A stretch of 64,000 nt of DNA from Hydractinia symbiolongicarpus (Eukaryota > Cnidaria > Hydrozoa > Anthoathecata > Hydractiniidae): positions 17,539,001-17,603,000 of the forward strand of contig NC_079875.1 of NCBI RefSeq assembly GCF_029227915.1, read 5' to 3'. Numbering within the stretch: the first letter of the stretch is position 1; the number at the start of each line of letters is the position of its first letter. Made by a program: the position numbers and the translations under genes. Below are positions 1-11,786 of this stretch, piece by piece. Below the pieces are notes generated by a model that worked only from the letters and a program-made list of their open reading frames with translations, was not told the DNA's origin and searched no databases.

Positions 1-1658
1 CCAATTATGTTCTTTATATGCTAAGATTTTTTCTCATTATTTTTATCAAGCAGGTTCTCGTTGTATACGTTTAGTCGGATAGTAATATGGACAGTTGTTC
101 TTGACACAAATGACATTAATAGCACACTTGTACTTTTCTGTGACGAAAAACACAGGAACGAGGTTTAACTTAAAAAAAGCTTAAGATTCATCAGAGTAAA
201 TAAAGTATATTGATTAAAAATGTTAAATAAATCTAGAACATGGCTGAGGTGGTATTATAATTTTAAATTTTTTTTGCTCAGTAGACTGAAAACACGAGTC
301 TTCTTAGTGACCTATCCGGAGAAAACGTCCGTATCAGTAGTTTAACTAACGCTTGTGTTAGAGGGTGTGTCCAAATAAAAGACTACTTTCTTGTCATCTA
401 TACTTTCTTAGCACACATTTCTTTGTTACAACCAACCAGCCTGCACTGCCTACTGTGCCTCTACTTATAGGTTTCCTTACTTGGGCCTAGCCTCCGTGAT
501 GTGAGCTCAATTAGGCACATTATACTAAAATGCACTTGATAGGAACTGGGGAAAGCTGGGTACCAAACTCAACTGGTGTAGACTTAACCCAAAACAAAAT
601 GGTATCCAGCTACAAGAAAGAGGAACAAGGTTTTACAACTAATATATCTCACACTTCCAGCAACACCTCTGGTCAGTGTAATTGTTATGATTACAACCCA
701 TTGTATCCTTTATATTGGAATGATCCTGCATGATAGAAAAGCTCCCTTTTTGCAGAAGGCTTCGTGAAAAATACAGTAATCATTATGTTGTTGAAATAAT
801 CAAATCAACAGACGGGACAGTTTACTTATCCTTGTTAAAACATCCAAGAATATTAAAAAAGAAAAGATAATTGCAGTAGTTGTAGGAAGTGCACATTCGT
901 GGAAATTTTTGATCAGATGTAAAAAAGGATTACTATTTATAGTCACTTTACGGCCAAGGTGTGCCAAAAAGTATGCAGATTAAGAAAAAGGATCAATCTA
1001 AGCTGGATACGGTTATATTAGAGTGATTTTTGTTAAATTTAATGCGCAGTGCAGATGGGAAACAACTAAATGTGTACAATGTATGCGTGTGTATACCTAT
1101 GCATTTTAATATAGGAATAGGAAGAACACAGAAGATCTACACACAAAAAAACCTCAACTTCTGAAAGTCAATTTCACACTGGCCAACTAAAATTCATTAC
1201 TTAGGGTTAAGCTTCCTACAAATTTACAAATCGACCTTACTGAGAAACACGTTCTAAAGAAGTTAGTTACACATATAATGAAATAAGAACTAGTTGAAAT
1301 TTTATGTCCGTGCTAACGTGTTAATAATGAAGGGTATATTAATAACAATATTCACAAGGAACCCACGATAAACATAAAAACAAAGTAAACATCGTATTAC
1401 TTGATATTGCTGTATTTGCTTTTATTGCTGTCATTGTCGTCAAAGTGGAATGCCATCAAAACCTTTTCCATTACATTCTAGTCAGATATATAAAAAACAA
1501 TGGTAACCAAGATGTGGATGGTTTGTCGCCATCTCTTTGAAATTGTTTGGAAAGTCAAATATTTCTTAATCAGTATCTAGATTAAACATGCCCGGTGAAT
1601 ATGGAAAACATATTCTATTTCCCATGAGACAGTACGGTGTTTTGTCAGGTTTTTACCT
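1..1658. other. Unit 1 flank downstream of channel gene; no clear gene
   Basis: A 67-codon ATG frame at 530-733 (plus) recurs at 10703 and 21898. In unit 4 it is disrupted by an internal deletion, and its changes between copies are scattered and non-conservative, so I do not call it a gene. A TTTATT at 1421-1426 (AATAAA on the minus strand) lies about 235 bp past the channel stop and could be its polyadenylation signal. I see nothing else supportable. Confidence 0.5.
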
Positions 1659-3092
1659 TTAAGGCTTCCCACTAACATACCATGTTATAGTCCTTTTTCT
1701 TGTAACTTGAAAAAATTTTTTTGCACAATAGAATAAAAGAGCTCCCAAAATGCATATATATTCCCAACAGGTTATAAACGAAATGCCTGTAAACAAACCG
1801 CATAAACCACCCATTTCTCCAGATAATTGTTCAAATCTATAGGCAGGTTGTTCTTCCCATACTTCTGTTCTTAGCTCTCTAAAAAATAGTTTAATTTCAA
1901 CAGCTCCTGAATTTTTTATTGAACTTGGTGTTATAGGTCGGCTGGATACTTGTTGTTCAAAAATCGTCTCATGGCATGGTAAAGGGCATTTCGATATGTA
2001 TTTACCTGAGAACGTCTGATTAAAACTGCAACTGTCATTTATTCCACATACTAACTTTTCATCAATTATTTTTGCAATAGTTGCAACGTTGGTGCATCTG
2101 CACATCTCCATACTCTCCTTAAACATTTCTATCAGTCTACACATCCGTTGATTTGCTTTATTGTAAGAAATATTAGGGGAATAGTGCTGTAATGAATTTG
2201 TAACCCAATAGTCTTCCATACAAGTGTTGTTACCAAATCGATCAATCCTTTTGACAATTTTTTTTTTCAAACCGATATTGTACGAATAACCAGGGGCCAA
2301 GCTCTCTCCATCATAGCCGGGAAAAAACATGTAATTTTTATCCTGAATCAAAATGTCAACACCAGGATATGATGTGAAATCTTCTAAACTAGAATTACGA
2401 TTCGAAGATAGATCTATTTTTATTGTAATACCATCAAAACTCCCTTTGTCGATAGATCTTAACTTTTCTTGCGTTAGATCAACAAGCCAACAGTTGCCAC
2501 GAGCTGAGCTCCATTTGATTGAAGAAGAACAATCGACTTTGTAATATTTGTAATAGCATTTTATGTCTAACGTTTCTTTAAGATATTTTGATTGTATCGC
2601 TGAGATGCCATATTTAGCAACCATTGAATAATGCAATATTCTAAATAGATCTTCAGTGCGTAAATCTGCAAAAGGCATTAAATTAGTGTCATTAAAATGC
2701 ATCTCTTTGTAAGCCTCTATACCCTCTTTTATAAACTTGTTCTTTAATTTCTCTTTGACAGGATCTAGGTTACACATTAAAATGTCAGGAAAATCCATAT
2801 ATTCGTTTTCTTCAAAGTAAACGTTGGTCGTGATTGGCTTACTCTTATAAAATTTAAATAAAGATGATCCTTCTTTGTATAAATATACATACGCAGCCAA
2901 GGTGACCAACATCCAAAACATTTTTGTTGATGTTCGACCACTCAAATTTATCTGAGCAAAGCCATGAGCTGTTGTGTTAGAAGCAAAATCTTCCAATAAC
3001 TCTTTTATATTTGACCTAGTGTCACTATCGATTGGATTCGTTTGAACGCTTTTGTCGTGAAAACACGAGCCCTGTTTTGTCATCGAAATCAT
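1659..3092 (-). CDS. DEG/ENaC-family cation channel subunit, array copy 1 (intact)
   Basis: This single uninterrupted 477-codon frame has the DEG/ENaC layout. The short cytoplasmic N-terminus has the conserved His-Gly gating motif (H43-G44). TM1 is at about residues 57-77, followed by the FPxxxxCN motif (101-108). A large Cys-rich extracellular domain with several N-glycosylation sequons follows. The pre-TM2 and TM2 segment (about 428-456) contains GLFTGIS with the G-x-S selectivity filter (436-438) and E444. Such subunits assemble as trimers in the plasma membrane and pass Na+ (sometimes Ca2+); in Hydra, related HyNaC subunits are gated by neuropeptides. The start is the first ATG after an in-frame TAG that is unique to this copy; a second ATG lies three codons in. 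No intron interrupts the coding frame. Family assignment is firm, but ligand and subunit partners are unknown. Confidence 0.93.
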   Translation of the reverse strand: MISMTKQGSCFHDKSVQTNPIDSDTRSNIKELLEDFASNTTAHGFAQINLSGRTSTKMFWMLVTLAAYVYLYKEGSSLFKFYKSKPITTNVYFEENEYMDFPDILMCNLDPVKEKLKNKFIKEGIEAYKEMHFNDTNLMPFADLRTEDLFRILHYSMVAKYGISAIQSKYLKETLDIKCYYKYYKVDCSSSIKWSSARGNCWLVDLTQEKLRSIDKGSFDGITIKIDLSSNRNSSLEDFTSYPGVDILIQDKNYMFFPGYDGESLAPGYSYNIGLKKKIVKRIDRFGNNTCMEDYWVTNSLQHYSPNISYNKANQRMCRLIEMFKESMEMCRCTNVATIAKIIDEKLVCGINDSCSFNQTFSGKYISKCPLPCHETIFEQQVSSRPITPSSIKNSGAVEIKLFFRELRTEVWEEQPAYRFEQLSGEMGGLCGLFTGISFITCWEYICILGALLFYCAKKFFQVTRKRTITWYVSGKP

Positions 3093-6000
3093 ACTTTTTG
3101 CACGCTACAGAATGGAAAATCACAACTAAGAATTTTTTTCTAACAGCTGCATGGCCGATAAATAGTTATTAATTCCTAAATCAATTTTTTATGTTTTGTT
3201 TTGTTATCATGTTAAACATTTCTTTAGTTTTTGCTTTTTATATCTGATTATATAACCCTTTTTGCAAATAGGTTCTGTTCCAGCGCTAATTTTTTGGGGG
3301 GAAATAATGAAAAGGAAGAAGAAAATAAAGAATCTTTTGCCGTTTATTTTAAATAAACGCCATAAAAAGCATTATATTAATTTTAATTCTTCCTTGAAAG
3401 AAAAGATAGAATGTAGAGAGAGGGAAAGAGAACCAGGTTTTTTCAAAAGCAGAATTTAAAGGAAGAAACTTTTATGAATCAAAAAAGAATGGCGGGCTCA
3501 AGAAAAAAAAATTTCGCAGGTGGCCTCTTTTAATATTTTTTCCGAAACAACTATCGCGAATGATCATGTAAACTATTTTTTGCGAGAATTAACTTTCGCA
3601 ATAGGCATAGCTGTTGATTTTTGCATTACACATATTTCTAACAATATGACACATAAAAAAAAACACTTGTTAGCAGCATATTTTACCGGACTGTGCATCG
3701 CATACAATGTGTAAAGATGCAATAAAATGCCACCAACGATAAAAAAAAACCGCACGATCTTGAATCGATTCAAATAGTTGAGAAACAGTTATTACACAAA
3801 ACGTTTAAAAAATGACGATGGGAGTGATATAAGGGAATAGCTCATTTCATTATATTTTCGCAAGGTTTAACTTTCGGGATCTACGCCAAAAATTGCGAAT
3901 CGCGATTCTGTTTAAGTAGTATTGTGCTCGGGGATTTTATTAAAGGACTTAAATTGTACTGACTTAAACTGTATTAATTCTTCTTAATTGATCTTAATTT
4001 TAGTCAGTAAATATAAACCAACTTTCTAGTCAGCAAAGTAAAAAATAATGACATAGATGGACAAGCAGAGCATGTGGAACTGTTCAAAAGATTGAAAGTA
4101 TTTTCCTAATGTTACAGAACAAGTCGATTTTGATTTTTTTGAGCTGTGTTATGTATGTTTTGTTCTTATGCAACTATGTGTTTGTTACATAATGGTCACA
4201 ACCATATTTTAAAGTAGCTAGCTATAGCTAGGTTTGTTACCTAAATTACAACAGGTGTCGGGTCGATTAAAATTAACATGCTGTTTTGTTTTGTGGAGAA
4301 TATGATGGTGGATGAGTTACGAATCCTTGTAAATAATAAAGACTAGCTTGTACTGTAAATATTCTCACTTATTTTTTCATGTACTCGATCTTCGAGGAGG
4401 TGGTTCTGCTACGAGATTTCACTTTCATCAAATGCACAGTATATTCAAGTAAGCTTTAGCGAACACCAAAGTTATAAGAGTTCCTGTGGCAAAGAAATCA
4501 TGATTTTTTTCCCAATCTATCTATCTTGGTTAGAATAGCAGCACTGAAACTTTGCTACATACCAGTTTTCTATAGTGCATGAACAAGAGGTGGAAAAATA
4601 AGAACAATTATAAGGTTTAAATTTTTGACTTTTTGTTTTTCCTGAAAACAAACACAAACATAGAGAAGCATAACCAGACTTAGGTTTAACATTTGAAAAC
4701 ATGAGGATGACATTAATGTTCAGGTTTTTGCAAAGGGGTGTACGCAGGAACACTGAGCAATACTTACTGCTTCACATGTATATTCTTTGTTTACAAATGA
4801 GAACTAACTATAGAAAATATGGCTTCATAGGTCTAAAATTTTAAGAAAGTTTAAGGTTTTATTATTACTAGTGATTATATGCCATTATATCAGGGTAAAA
4901 CAAAAAAATAAATATGCGATTTTTACCGGTGGATGTCTATAACATTCTTTACTAAACATTGCATTGCACACGACAACAACAATGCCACTCAAGAAAAATC
5001 AAAATGGCAGACACAGGCGAACGAATCATGAGGCACGTTGGGTCTATTTAAAGGAAAATAAAAACTGTCAGTTTAACCTTTATTTACTTCTTATTAAGTT
5101 ATATTTATATTCAGCATAACCTCCCGCATTAACAGGTAACTTGCAAATGTAACTTGAAGGTGCTAAACATGTTTAGTTACCTAACAAAATATTTCAAAAT
5201 TTCGCAACTGGTAATATATGACGTTGAAAACGCGCTACATACTTGTTTTCTGTGTACTGGCTCATTAAATTAATCTCTGTGTTTGATTTTGTTCTCACTG
5301 TTCTGTCTCGTTTTGTTTACAACATACTTCGATATTGATTCATTGCAGGATCTCCGCTGCAGATATAAGCATTCTAAAACATTCAAGATAATATACCAAC
5401 ATATATAGCATATGTTTGCATATTATCTTTAAGATTCAAAAGTAGCAAAATAAGGGAAATATTAAAAGCAATTAAAAAACTTTTGAGGCTTCAAATTGTA
5501 CGGTTTAAACACATTCGAAGGCTTCTTGTGTGTGTTCTGAAACAAGGAATAAGCCTTTGTCAGTAGTGCAAATTTACGACTAATGAGTGTTGGTGCCACA
5601 ATTTGTTCTGCTTTATGGCATTTAATAGCAGTGCGTTGGCAGCGAAACTTGTTTTTGTTGTAATACCCTCATCTTATTGAATACATAATAGATATAAAAC
5701 AAAAATAAAACAAAGCTACGGTTTATGCATAGTCACAAGGAGGCTCTATGTGTTTTTGATATAAGCTCATATCAATAAGGAAAAAAAACCTGGTAAAGGA
5801 GGCTCTTGCTACTTTAGTTTACGAAAATATTCCTGCTTAGGGAATTCCCCCAAGACCCTCAGCTGTTTTGACCAATTTTCGTTTTTCTCTTAGGTCATAA
5901 CGCTTCGCTAAAAATACTGGCTAGATTCTCCCATGCAGTGTGTGATAAACAGAACACTCAAAATATGGGTAACAGAGATGCAAGTCAAATCGGGATTTAT

Positions 6001-7129
6001 GCAACTACGGAAAACTCCATATAGATGAGTATTTATCATAGCACATCCGTATTAAATTCTCAACAGAGAATGGTTCACCCCGATCAGACCTCTGATCATC
6101 ACAGCGAGAATAAAGCGTGTAAGTCATATTGAAGAATAACTATTTTTTAGTGTAGTGAAACGTAGCGTAGTGGGTTTGTCTGCGGCTCCCAGTTCTGGGG
6201 ACTGCGGATCGAATCCAGCTCACTGCTTGGCAGCATGTTAATGATAAACAAAATAGTTCTTCTTCAGTATGACTTACGGAAAACTACTTTTTGTGATAGC
6301 TTTGTATTTTTTAAAAAATGCTATATTACTGGCTTCGATGATTCTACTGAGAATAATTTTTTTAAATTATATCAAAGACAGATCTTGGAAAAAAGATGTA
6401 AATCATAGCTAAACATGCAAACAAGTTAGATGTGTTACATTAAAAATACTTATAACTACACGTAAATGATATGCTGTTAATTAGTAATCGAGTCTTTCTT
6501 AAAAACGTATAGTAAATTTATCTTTTATATATTTATTATCTTTTATATATTTATCAACATTAATTTCACAGGTAATATGAAATAATGCACATGACAGAAT
6601 CCATATATGTCCACCGTCTAGTCAATAAGGCAGTTATTGCATTCCATACACAAAATATGTATTCTTAGTAATCCAAAGCGCATGCACATCAACAAAGAAC
6701 CAGGTTTGCATTGCAGCACAGAATGCAAAAAGAAACTTCGTTCCCGGTTGATTACACAACTTCGTAACCAGTATACTTTTCTTATATCTTTAAACTCTGA
6801 TTTCAACGGGTCCTGATTCTCCGGTAATTAGTTAAATCCAATGGGAAAATGTAATTTCAATTCACAAATTGCTTATTAGGCATTGTGTCTTTGTTGAACG
6901 TTGTTTTCGCACATCAAAATTGAAATGATTGTGTTTAAATGTTGATTTGGGCAATCTAAATGTTTATTTCAATTGAATTAGTTTGGGATTAATTTAAGTT
7001 GCTTGAAACATGTAACGCCAATTGACCTCTTGGGAATCGAAATAGCATAAAGCAGGAAAATTATCTAAGTAATTTTACCATTCACTTCTCAGCGTTTATG
7101 AATAAAGGCCGCCATATCTAGAACTGAAG
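3093..7129. other. Head-to-head intergenic region of unit 1 (channel/peptide gene)
   Basis: About 4 kb separate the divergent channel and peptide genes, so this region must hold both promoters unless there are distant 5' exons. It is AT-rich with a GA-rich stretch near 3410-3430, TTCGC/GCGAA-rich runs near 3510-3610 and 3860-3905, and the tRNA-like palindromic repeat at 6120-6276. Small frames such as 4517-4753 (minus) recur in other units but change without any coding pattern. No further gene is supportable. Confidence 0.6.
6120..6276. repeat. Palindromic element with tRNA-like pol III boxes, unit 1 copy
   Basis: 27-bp terminal inverted repeats (6120-6146 and 6250-6276, two mismatches) enclose a core with a good A-box (TAGCGTAGTGG, 6162-6172) and B-box (GGATCGAATCC, 6206-6216) at tRNA-like spacing. 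It may be a MITE that captured a tRNA-like promoter, or a tRNA-derived SINE with inverted ends. I found no convincing target-site duplication. Copies sit at the same place in units 2 and 3; the unit 4 copy is deleted. Confidence 0.65.
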
Positions 7130-8558
7130 ATGTTGATCGCAGGAGTTTTAATATCATTTTTTTACCTCAATGTTGCCTCAAGTTTTAATCCGGGAAAAAG
7201 AGATGAGGAAATGAGAAGAGCTTTGTATCTACGAAGCGAATCATCCCGTTCGCAGATAGAAAAGGATCAGGAATGGAACAAACATAATTTGGTTATGAAT
7301 GAATTTTACGCAGCCAGGGATGAAGTTGCCAAAAGAAATCTAAGGATCAAACAATGGAAAGACATGGAACGAATGAGGAGAATGAGACAACCGCAGTTTT
7401 TCGACATGACTAGAGATGGAGCTAGAATCAAGCAGCAAGAAAGTGGTTATTTTAAGCGAGAAATAGATTACGTGCATTGGTAAGTCCTTAAGTAATGCTA
7501 AAAATAATTGATACTTTTTATATTTAGAAATGCATTATTAATTTAAAATTTTAATTTTATCCAGTTAATTTTCAGTCAGTGTGCATCTGGCAGTTGTGGC
7601 GGCTGCTAAGATTGCATAAAATGATTGTTAGTTAATAAATTAAATTTTAACTCACGCGATTTAAAAAGTATTTAAATGGCGTTTGATGTTTCTTTGGATT
7701 CCATATCACTCTGTTTAAGAAAAACAAAGTGTTCTGTACTTTCTTTGCAGATAATGTGGTACCGAAAACCAATTACTATATTCTCTATTTGGATATAAGT
7801 GTTTATGAATAATAAGCGGTTTTCTTTTTAGCATGGACACTTGCAAAAATGAATATGATCCACAATTGTAAGTCATAATTTTTTTTAATGTTCATTACAG
7901 TTGTTTTTATATTTTCTTTTGTTATTTATATTTGTAACATTTAATATCGATTATTTTTAGATGCTGTAAAATGAGATGCGTAAGTATTTATCAGAAAAAT
8001 TAACTTATACAGCTACATGAAATATTTTTTTGTAGAAAAACAAAATTCTGAAAAGGAATGGATAATTAAAAACACTGTTTGTTTACATCACATTTTTAAC
8101 TTCATATATTTATCCTTCAATTACATTTTCAGACATTCCTGTTCTTTGTGCAGCAAAAAGGAAAAATAAGACTGTTTATTACATCAATTATGATATGCAA
8201 TAAATTACGTTCTCTAAAATGTCAGCAAGATGGGCCATTCAGGCAAATTTTTTGTCGGAATTTCCGTCTTTTTTAATTAATAAGATGCCGAGAAATTATT
8301 GTTGCATTTTACGCAGAAAATTGTGTAAGTTTTAATCAAAAATTTTACATTACAGATTCAGGACTTTAAGCATGGCTAAGCTAACATGTATATAAAATTA
8401 TGTTTGATTAGTCTTAAGAAAATGCGGCTGTTACGTAATTCAATTTTTGATTTCCCACGACTATGCCTTATTTTTGAGACATCATTCAGTTATACATTGT
8501 GATTTTTTTTTAGAAAATGGATTTTTGTTTATTGCAACTTCCGGGAGTTGCAGCTTGA
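7130..8558 (+). CDS. Secreted Cys-rich peptide precursor, unit 1 copy (spliced model)
   Basis: Proposed exons are 7130-7479, 7832-7867, 7961-7979 and 8514-8558, giving 149 residues. The first three donors are GTAAGT and each acceptor follows a T-rich tract; phases agree throughout. Residues 1-18 form a signal peptide (cleavage likely after Ala-Ser-Ser). Residues 19-108 are a charged, Arg/Met-rich propeptide with a Lys-Arg at 23-24. A second Lys-Arg at 109-110 would release a tail of about 39 residues with six cysteines, spaced C-x3-C-x8-CC-x3-C-x4-C, which fits the inhibitor-cystine-knot order. Exons 1-3 are well supported. The last exon is less certain, since AG acceptors before 8133 and at 8354-8355 give other C-termini with no sixth Cys. 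It could be a neuropeptide, a toxin-like or an immune peptide; I do not recognise the family. It lies divergently from the channel gene. Confidence 0.65.
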
Positions 8559-8834
8559 GTGCTACTGTTATTTATCTTTAAATATTAACTACGTGTATTA
8601 CTGTGTATTTAGTTTTTGCTATTGTTTTTGCTATTAAAAATGAATGCTGGGATACAGGCCTTCTAACTTTATTAAAACACCCGCAAAGTTATTCCGAATT
8701 CAAAATCGGAAGACGATCTAACACCTGAATCTTTACAACCAGATTGTCAATTGACGTAGAAACTTAACGCACTGCAAAACGTGGCGTAGAGCATTCTTAT
8801 AGAACACGACCAATTATTAATTCTTTACTGACTG

Positions 8835-9035
8835 ATAGTCTTTGGTAGAGCGTTTGCTTCCATTGCGGCAGGTCTTCGGTTTAAACCCCGGCCGAGTCAT
8901 GCCAGAGACTATAAAGTTCCTTTCTGCTTAGCGCTTAGCATGAAGAAATGATTGATATCTTAGGCTGTTGTTTAGTTATGCGATTGCTGTGCTTGCACAA
9001 CTTTTGTAGATCGAATGGGAGCTAGGGCTCCCTTC
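8835..9035 (+). repeat. tRNA-derived SINE, unit 1 copy
   Basis: The head resembles a tRNA gene, with an A-box-like TTGGTAGAGCG (8842-8852) and a B-box-like GGTTTAAACCCC (8878-8889). A non-tRNA body follows and ends in the palindrome GGGAGCTAGGGCTCCC (9017-9032). The layout fits a tRNA-derived SINE of the kind common in cnidarian genomes. It is at the same position in units 1-3, so it was inserted before the array expanded. Exact ends and target duplication are unclear. Confidence 0.55.
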
Positions 9036-10173
9036 AATTAAAAGAATTTTTCTAAACGTGAAGGCACTGAAATTTTGCGTTTTTATTACAAGGATCTTAT
9101 AGGAAGTCAATTGTCTCAAAAAATCAATTACAATCAACATAACCCAAATAAAAGTGTAATTTGGAAGAAGTGGTTTTTAGTTTAACACACCTGCCATAAC
9201 AGCACTAAATGTAGAATGCTCTCCAACACGGTGGCCATCAATTTTATCATGAACAGCAGATAATGCCGACCTTTGACAACAATATATTACGTTAATATTC
9301 CTTTTTAAATTAGCCTAATAGTTTATTACAAAACTTATGGAATAGGGAAAAATTTAAGATATTGTGACGCTCACCAACCAGTTTACTTGACCTTTAACGA
9401 CGTGGTAAAATTCCTTTCTTGGGTAGATTTTTTAGAGATTGTTCAAACAGCTAATTGTAACGTTTCTGTCATGGTTTCTCTCTTTTTTAGAAGACTTCCC
9501 TAATGTTTCTTTACTAGCAGATGCAAGACTTTAAGAATGCTACTTTTGTGACTGCAATGCCAGAGTGACCAGGACCATTTCTACATTCTTTAAAATTCTG
9601 TAAAATGCATCCAGACACTTTGGAATCCAGTGTTAAAGAAACGCATCTGTACCCAGGCTGTGAGGGCCTGGTTTTCATGAATAATAAAAACCAATCAATG
9701 TCTGGAAGACCAACAATTATTTTGTTGGACATAGCGTCGATTCCGCTAAACCCTGCGCGTCAATACACACAAAAGAATTCAGACACAAACACGTGGATAG
9801 TTCTGCGAAACTAACTTAAGATGTGTGATATTTCTGCTTACTCCGCATTTTCGTTTTCTAGGTCACGTGACAAAGCAAAGTGAAGCATAAAGTGGCAGGG
9901 GCACTTGTTGTCACATTAAACAAATGCAAGAAAGAGCAGTTGGTTTTCTTTTTTTCGTTTTTTTTTTTTTTTTGTATAAAAGAAAATTTAATTTCAGCTG
10001 GATGTGCTTATGAGGTTATCATTTTATTGCTTATTGAATCTATTTCTCAGCCTCAAATGTACTAATTTTTGTTTTTCCGAAATACGTTGGAAACTTGAAC
10101 TCGTTTTTTAAAAAAGAAAAACAAGGAAAACTGTACGGAAATATTTTTTTTTTACTATTTTTAGAATCTAAAG
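9036..10173. other. Spacer downstream of peptide gene, unit 1
   Basis: A 69-codon plus frame (9605-9814) and an overlapping minus frame recur in units 2 and 3, but unit 3 has lost 15 bp from the block, so I do not treat either as coding. A poly-T run lies at about 9957-9975. No gene is seen. Confidence 0.5.
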
Positions 10174-11786
10174 CCAATTATGTTCTTTATATGCTAAGAT
10201 TTTTTCTCATTATTTTTATCAAGTAGGTTCTCGTTGTATACGTTTAGTCGGATAGTAATATGGACAGTTGTTCTTGACACAAATGACATTAATAGTACAC
10301 TTGTACTTTTCTGTGACGAAAAACACAGGAACGAGGTTTAACTTAAAAAAAGCTTAAGATTCATCAGAGTAAATAAAGTATACTGATTAAAAATGTTAAA
10401 TAAATCTAGAACATGGCTGAGGTGGTATTATAATTTTGAATTTTTTTTGCTCAGTAGACTGAAAACACGGGTCTTCTTAGTGACCTATCCGGATAAAACG
10501 TCCGTATCAGTAGTTTAACTAACGCTTGTGTTAAAGGGTGTGTCCAAATAAAAGACTACTTTCTTGTCATCTATACTTTCTTAGCACACATTTCTTTGTT
10601 ACAACCAACCAGCCTGCACTGCCTACTGTGCCTCTACTTATAGGTTTCCTTACTTGGGCCTAGCCTCCCTGATGTGAGCTCAATTAGGCACATTATACTA
10701 AAATGCACTTGATAGGAACTGGGGAAAGCTGGGTACCAAACTCAACTGGTGTAGACTTAACCCAAAACAAAATGGTATCCAGCTACAAGAAAGAGGAACA
10801 AGGTTTTACAACTAATATATCTCACACTTGCAGCAACACCTCTGGTCAGTGTAATTGTTATGATTACAACCCATTGTATCCTTTATATTGGAATGATCCT
10901 GCATGATAGAAAAGCTCCCTTTTTGCAGAAGGCTTCGTGAAAAATACAGTAATCATTATGTTGTTGAAATAGGCAAATCAACAGACGGGACAGTTTACTT
11001 ATCCTTGTTAAAACATCCAAGAATAATAAAAAAGAAAAGATAATTGCAGTAGTTGTAGGAAGTGTACATTCGTGGAAATTTTTGATCAGTAAAATAGGAT
11101 TACTGTTAATAGTCACTTTACGGCCAAGGTGTGCCAAAAAGTATGCAGATTAAGAAAAATGATCAATCTAAGCTGGATACGGTTATATTAGAGTGGTTTT
11201 TGTTAAATTTAATGCGCAGTGCAGATGGGAAACAACTAAATGTGTACAATGTATGCCTGTGTATACCTATGCATTTTAATATAGGAATAGGAAGAACACA
11301 GAAGATCTACACACAAAAAAACCTTAACTTCTGAAAGTCAATTTCACACTGGCCAACTAAAATTCATTACTTAGGGTTAAGCTTCCTACAAATTTACAAA
11401 TCGACCTTACTGAGAAACACGTTCTAAAAAAGTTAGTTACACATATAATGAAATAAGAACTAGTTGAAATTTTATGTCCGTGCTAACATGTTAATAATGA
11501 AGGGTATATTAATAACAATATTCACAAGGAACCCACGATAAACATAAAAACAAAGTAAACATCGTATTACTTGATATTGCTCTAATTGCTTTTATTGCTG
11601 TCATTGTCGTCAAAGTGGAATGCCATCAAAACCACCAAGATGTGGATGGTTTGTCGCCATCTCTTTGAAATTGTTTGGAAAGTCAAATATTTCTTAATCA
11701 GTATCTAGATTAAACATGCCCGGTGAATATGCAAAACATATTCTATTTCCCATGAGACAGTACAGTGTTTTGTCAGGTTTTTACCT
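10174..11786. other. Unit 2 flank downstream of channel pseudogene
   Basis: This is equivalent to 1-1658. It lacks a short block near 11630 that unit 1 carries around 1465-1510. It holds the same non-conserved short frames and no supportable gene. Confidence 0.5.

Larger units (their letters stand above)
1..10173. repeat. Tandem array unit 1 (about 10.2 kb)
   Basis: Window position 1 matches position 10174 and again 21417, and the whole stretch recurs with only scattered substitutions and small indels. The unit holds an intact channel gene (minus, 1659-3092) and a secreted-peptide gene (plus, 7130-8558). Compared with units 2 and 3 it lacks about 20 bp near 5745 and about 46 bp near 9403. 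The unit boundary is arbitrary because the window starts inside the array. Confidence 0.95.

Noticed and set aside
530-733. 67-codon frame repeated in units 1-3
   Set aside because: It is disrupted in unit 4 and changes between copies in ways typical of non-coding DNA. There is no motif or signal sequence.
2353-2544. 63-codon plus-strand frame, recurring at 12481, 23720, 33565 and, in a longer form, 38065
   Set aside because: It is antisense to the conserved extracellular domain of the channel genes, so its conservation is explained by the opposite strand.
4517-4753. 78-codon minus frame repeated in units 1, 2 and 4
   Set aside because: It is broken in unit 3 and its substitutions are non-conservative, including gain and loss of Cys.
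8133-8270. Alternative last exon of the peptide gene
   Set aside because: It has a good acceptor, but its frame shifts between copies because of small indels, giving three unrelated C-termini and no sixth Cys. I kept it only as an alternative.
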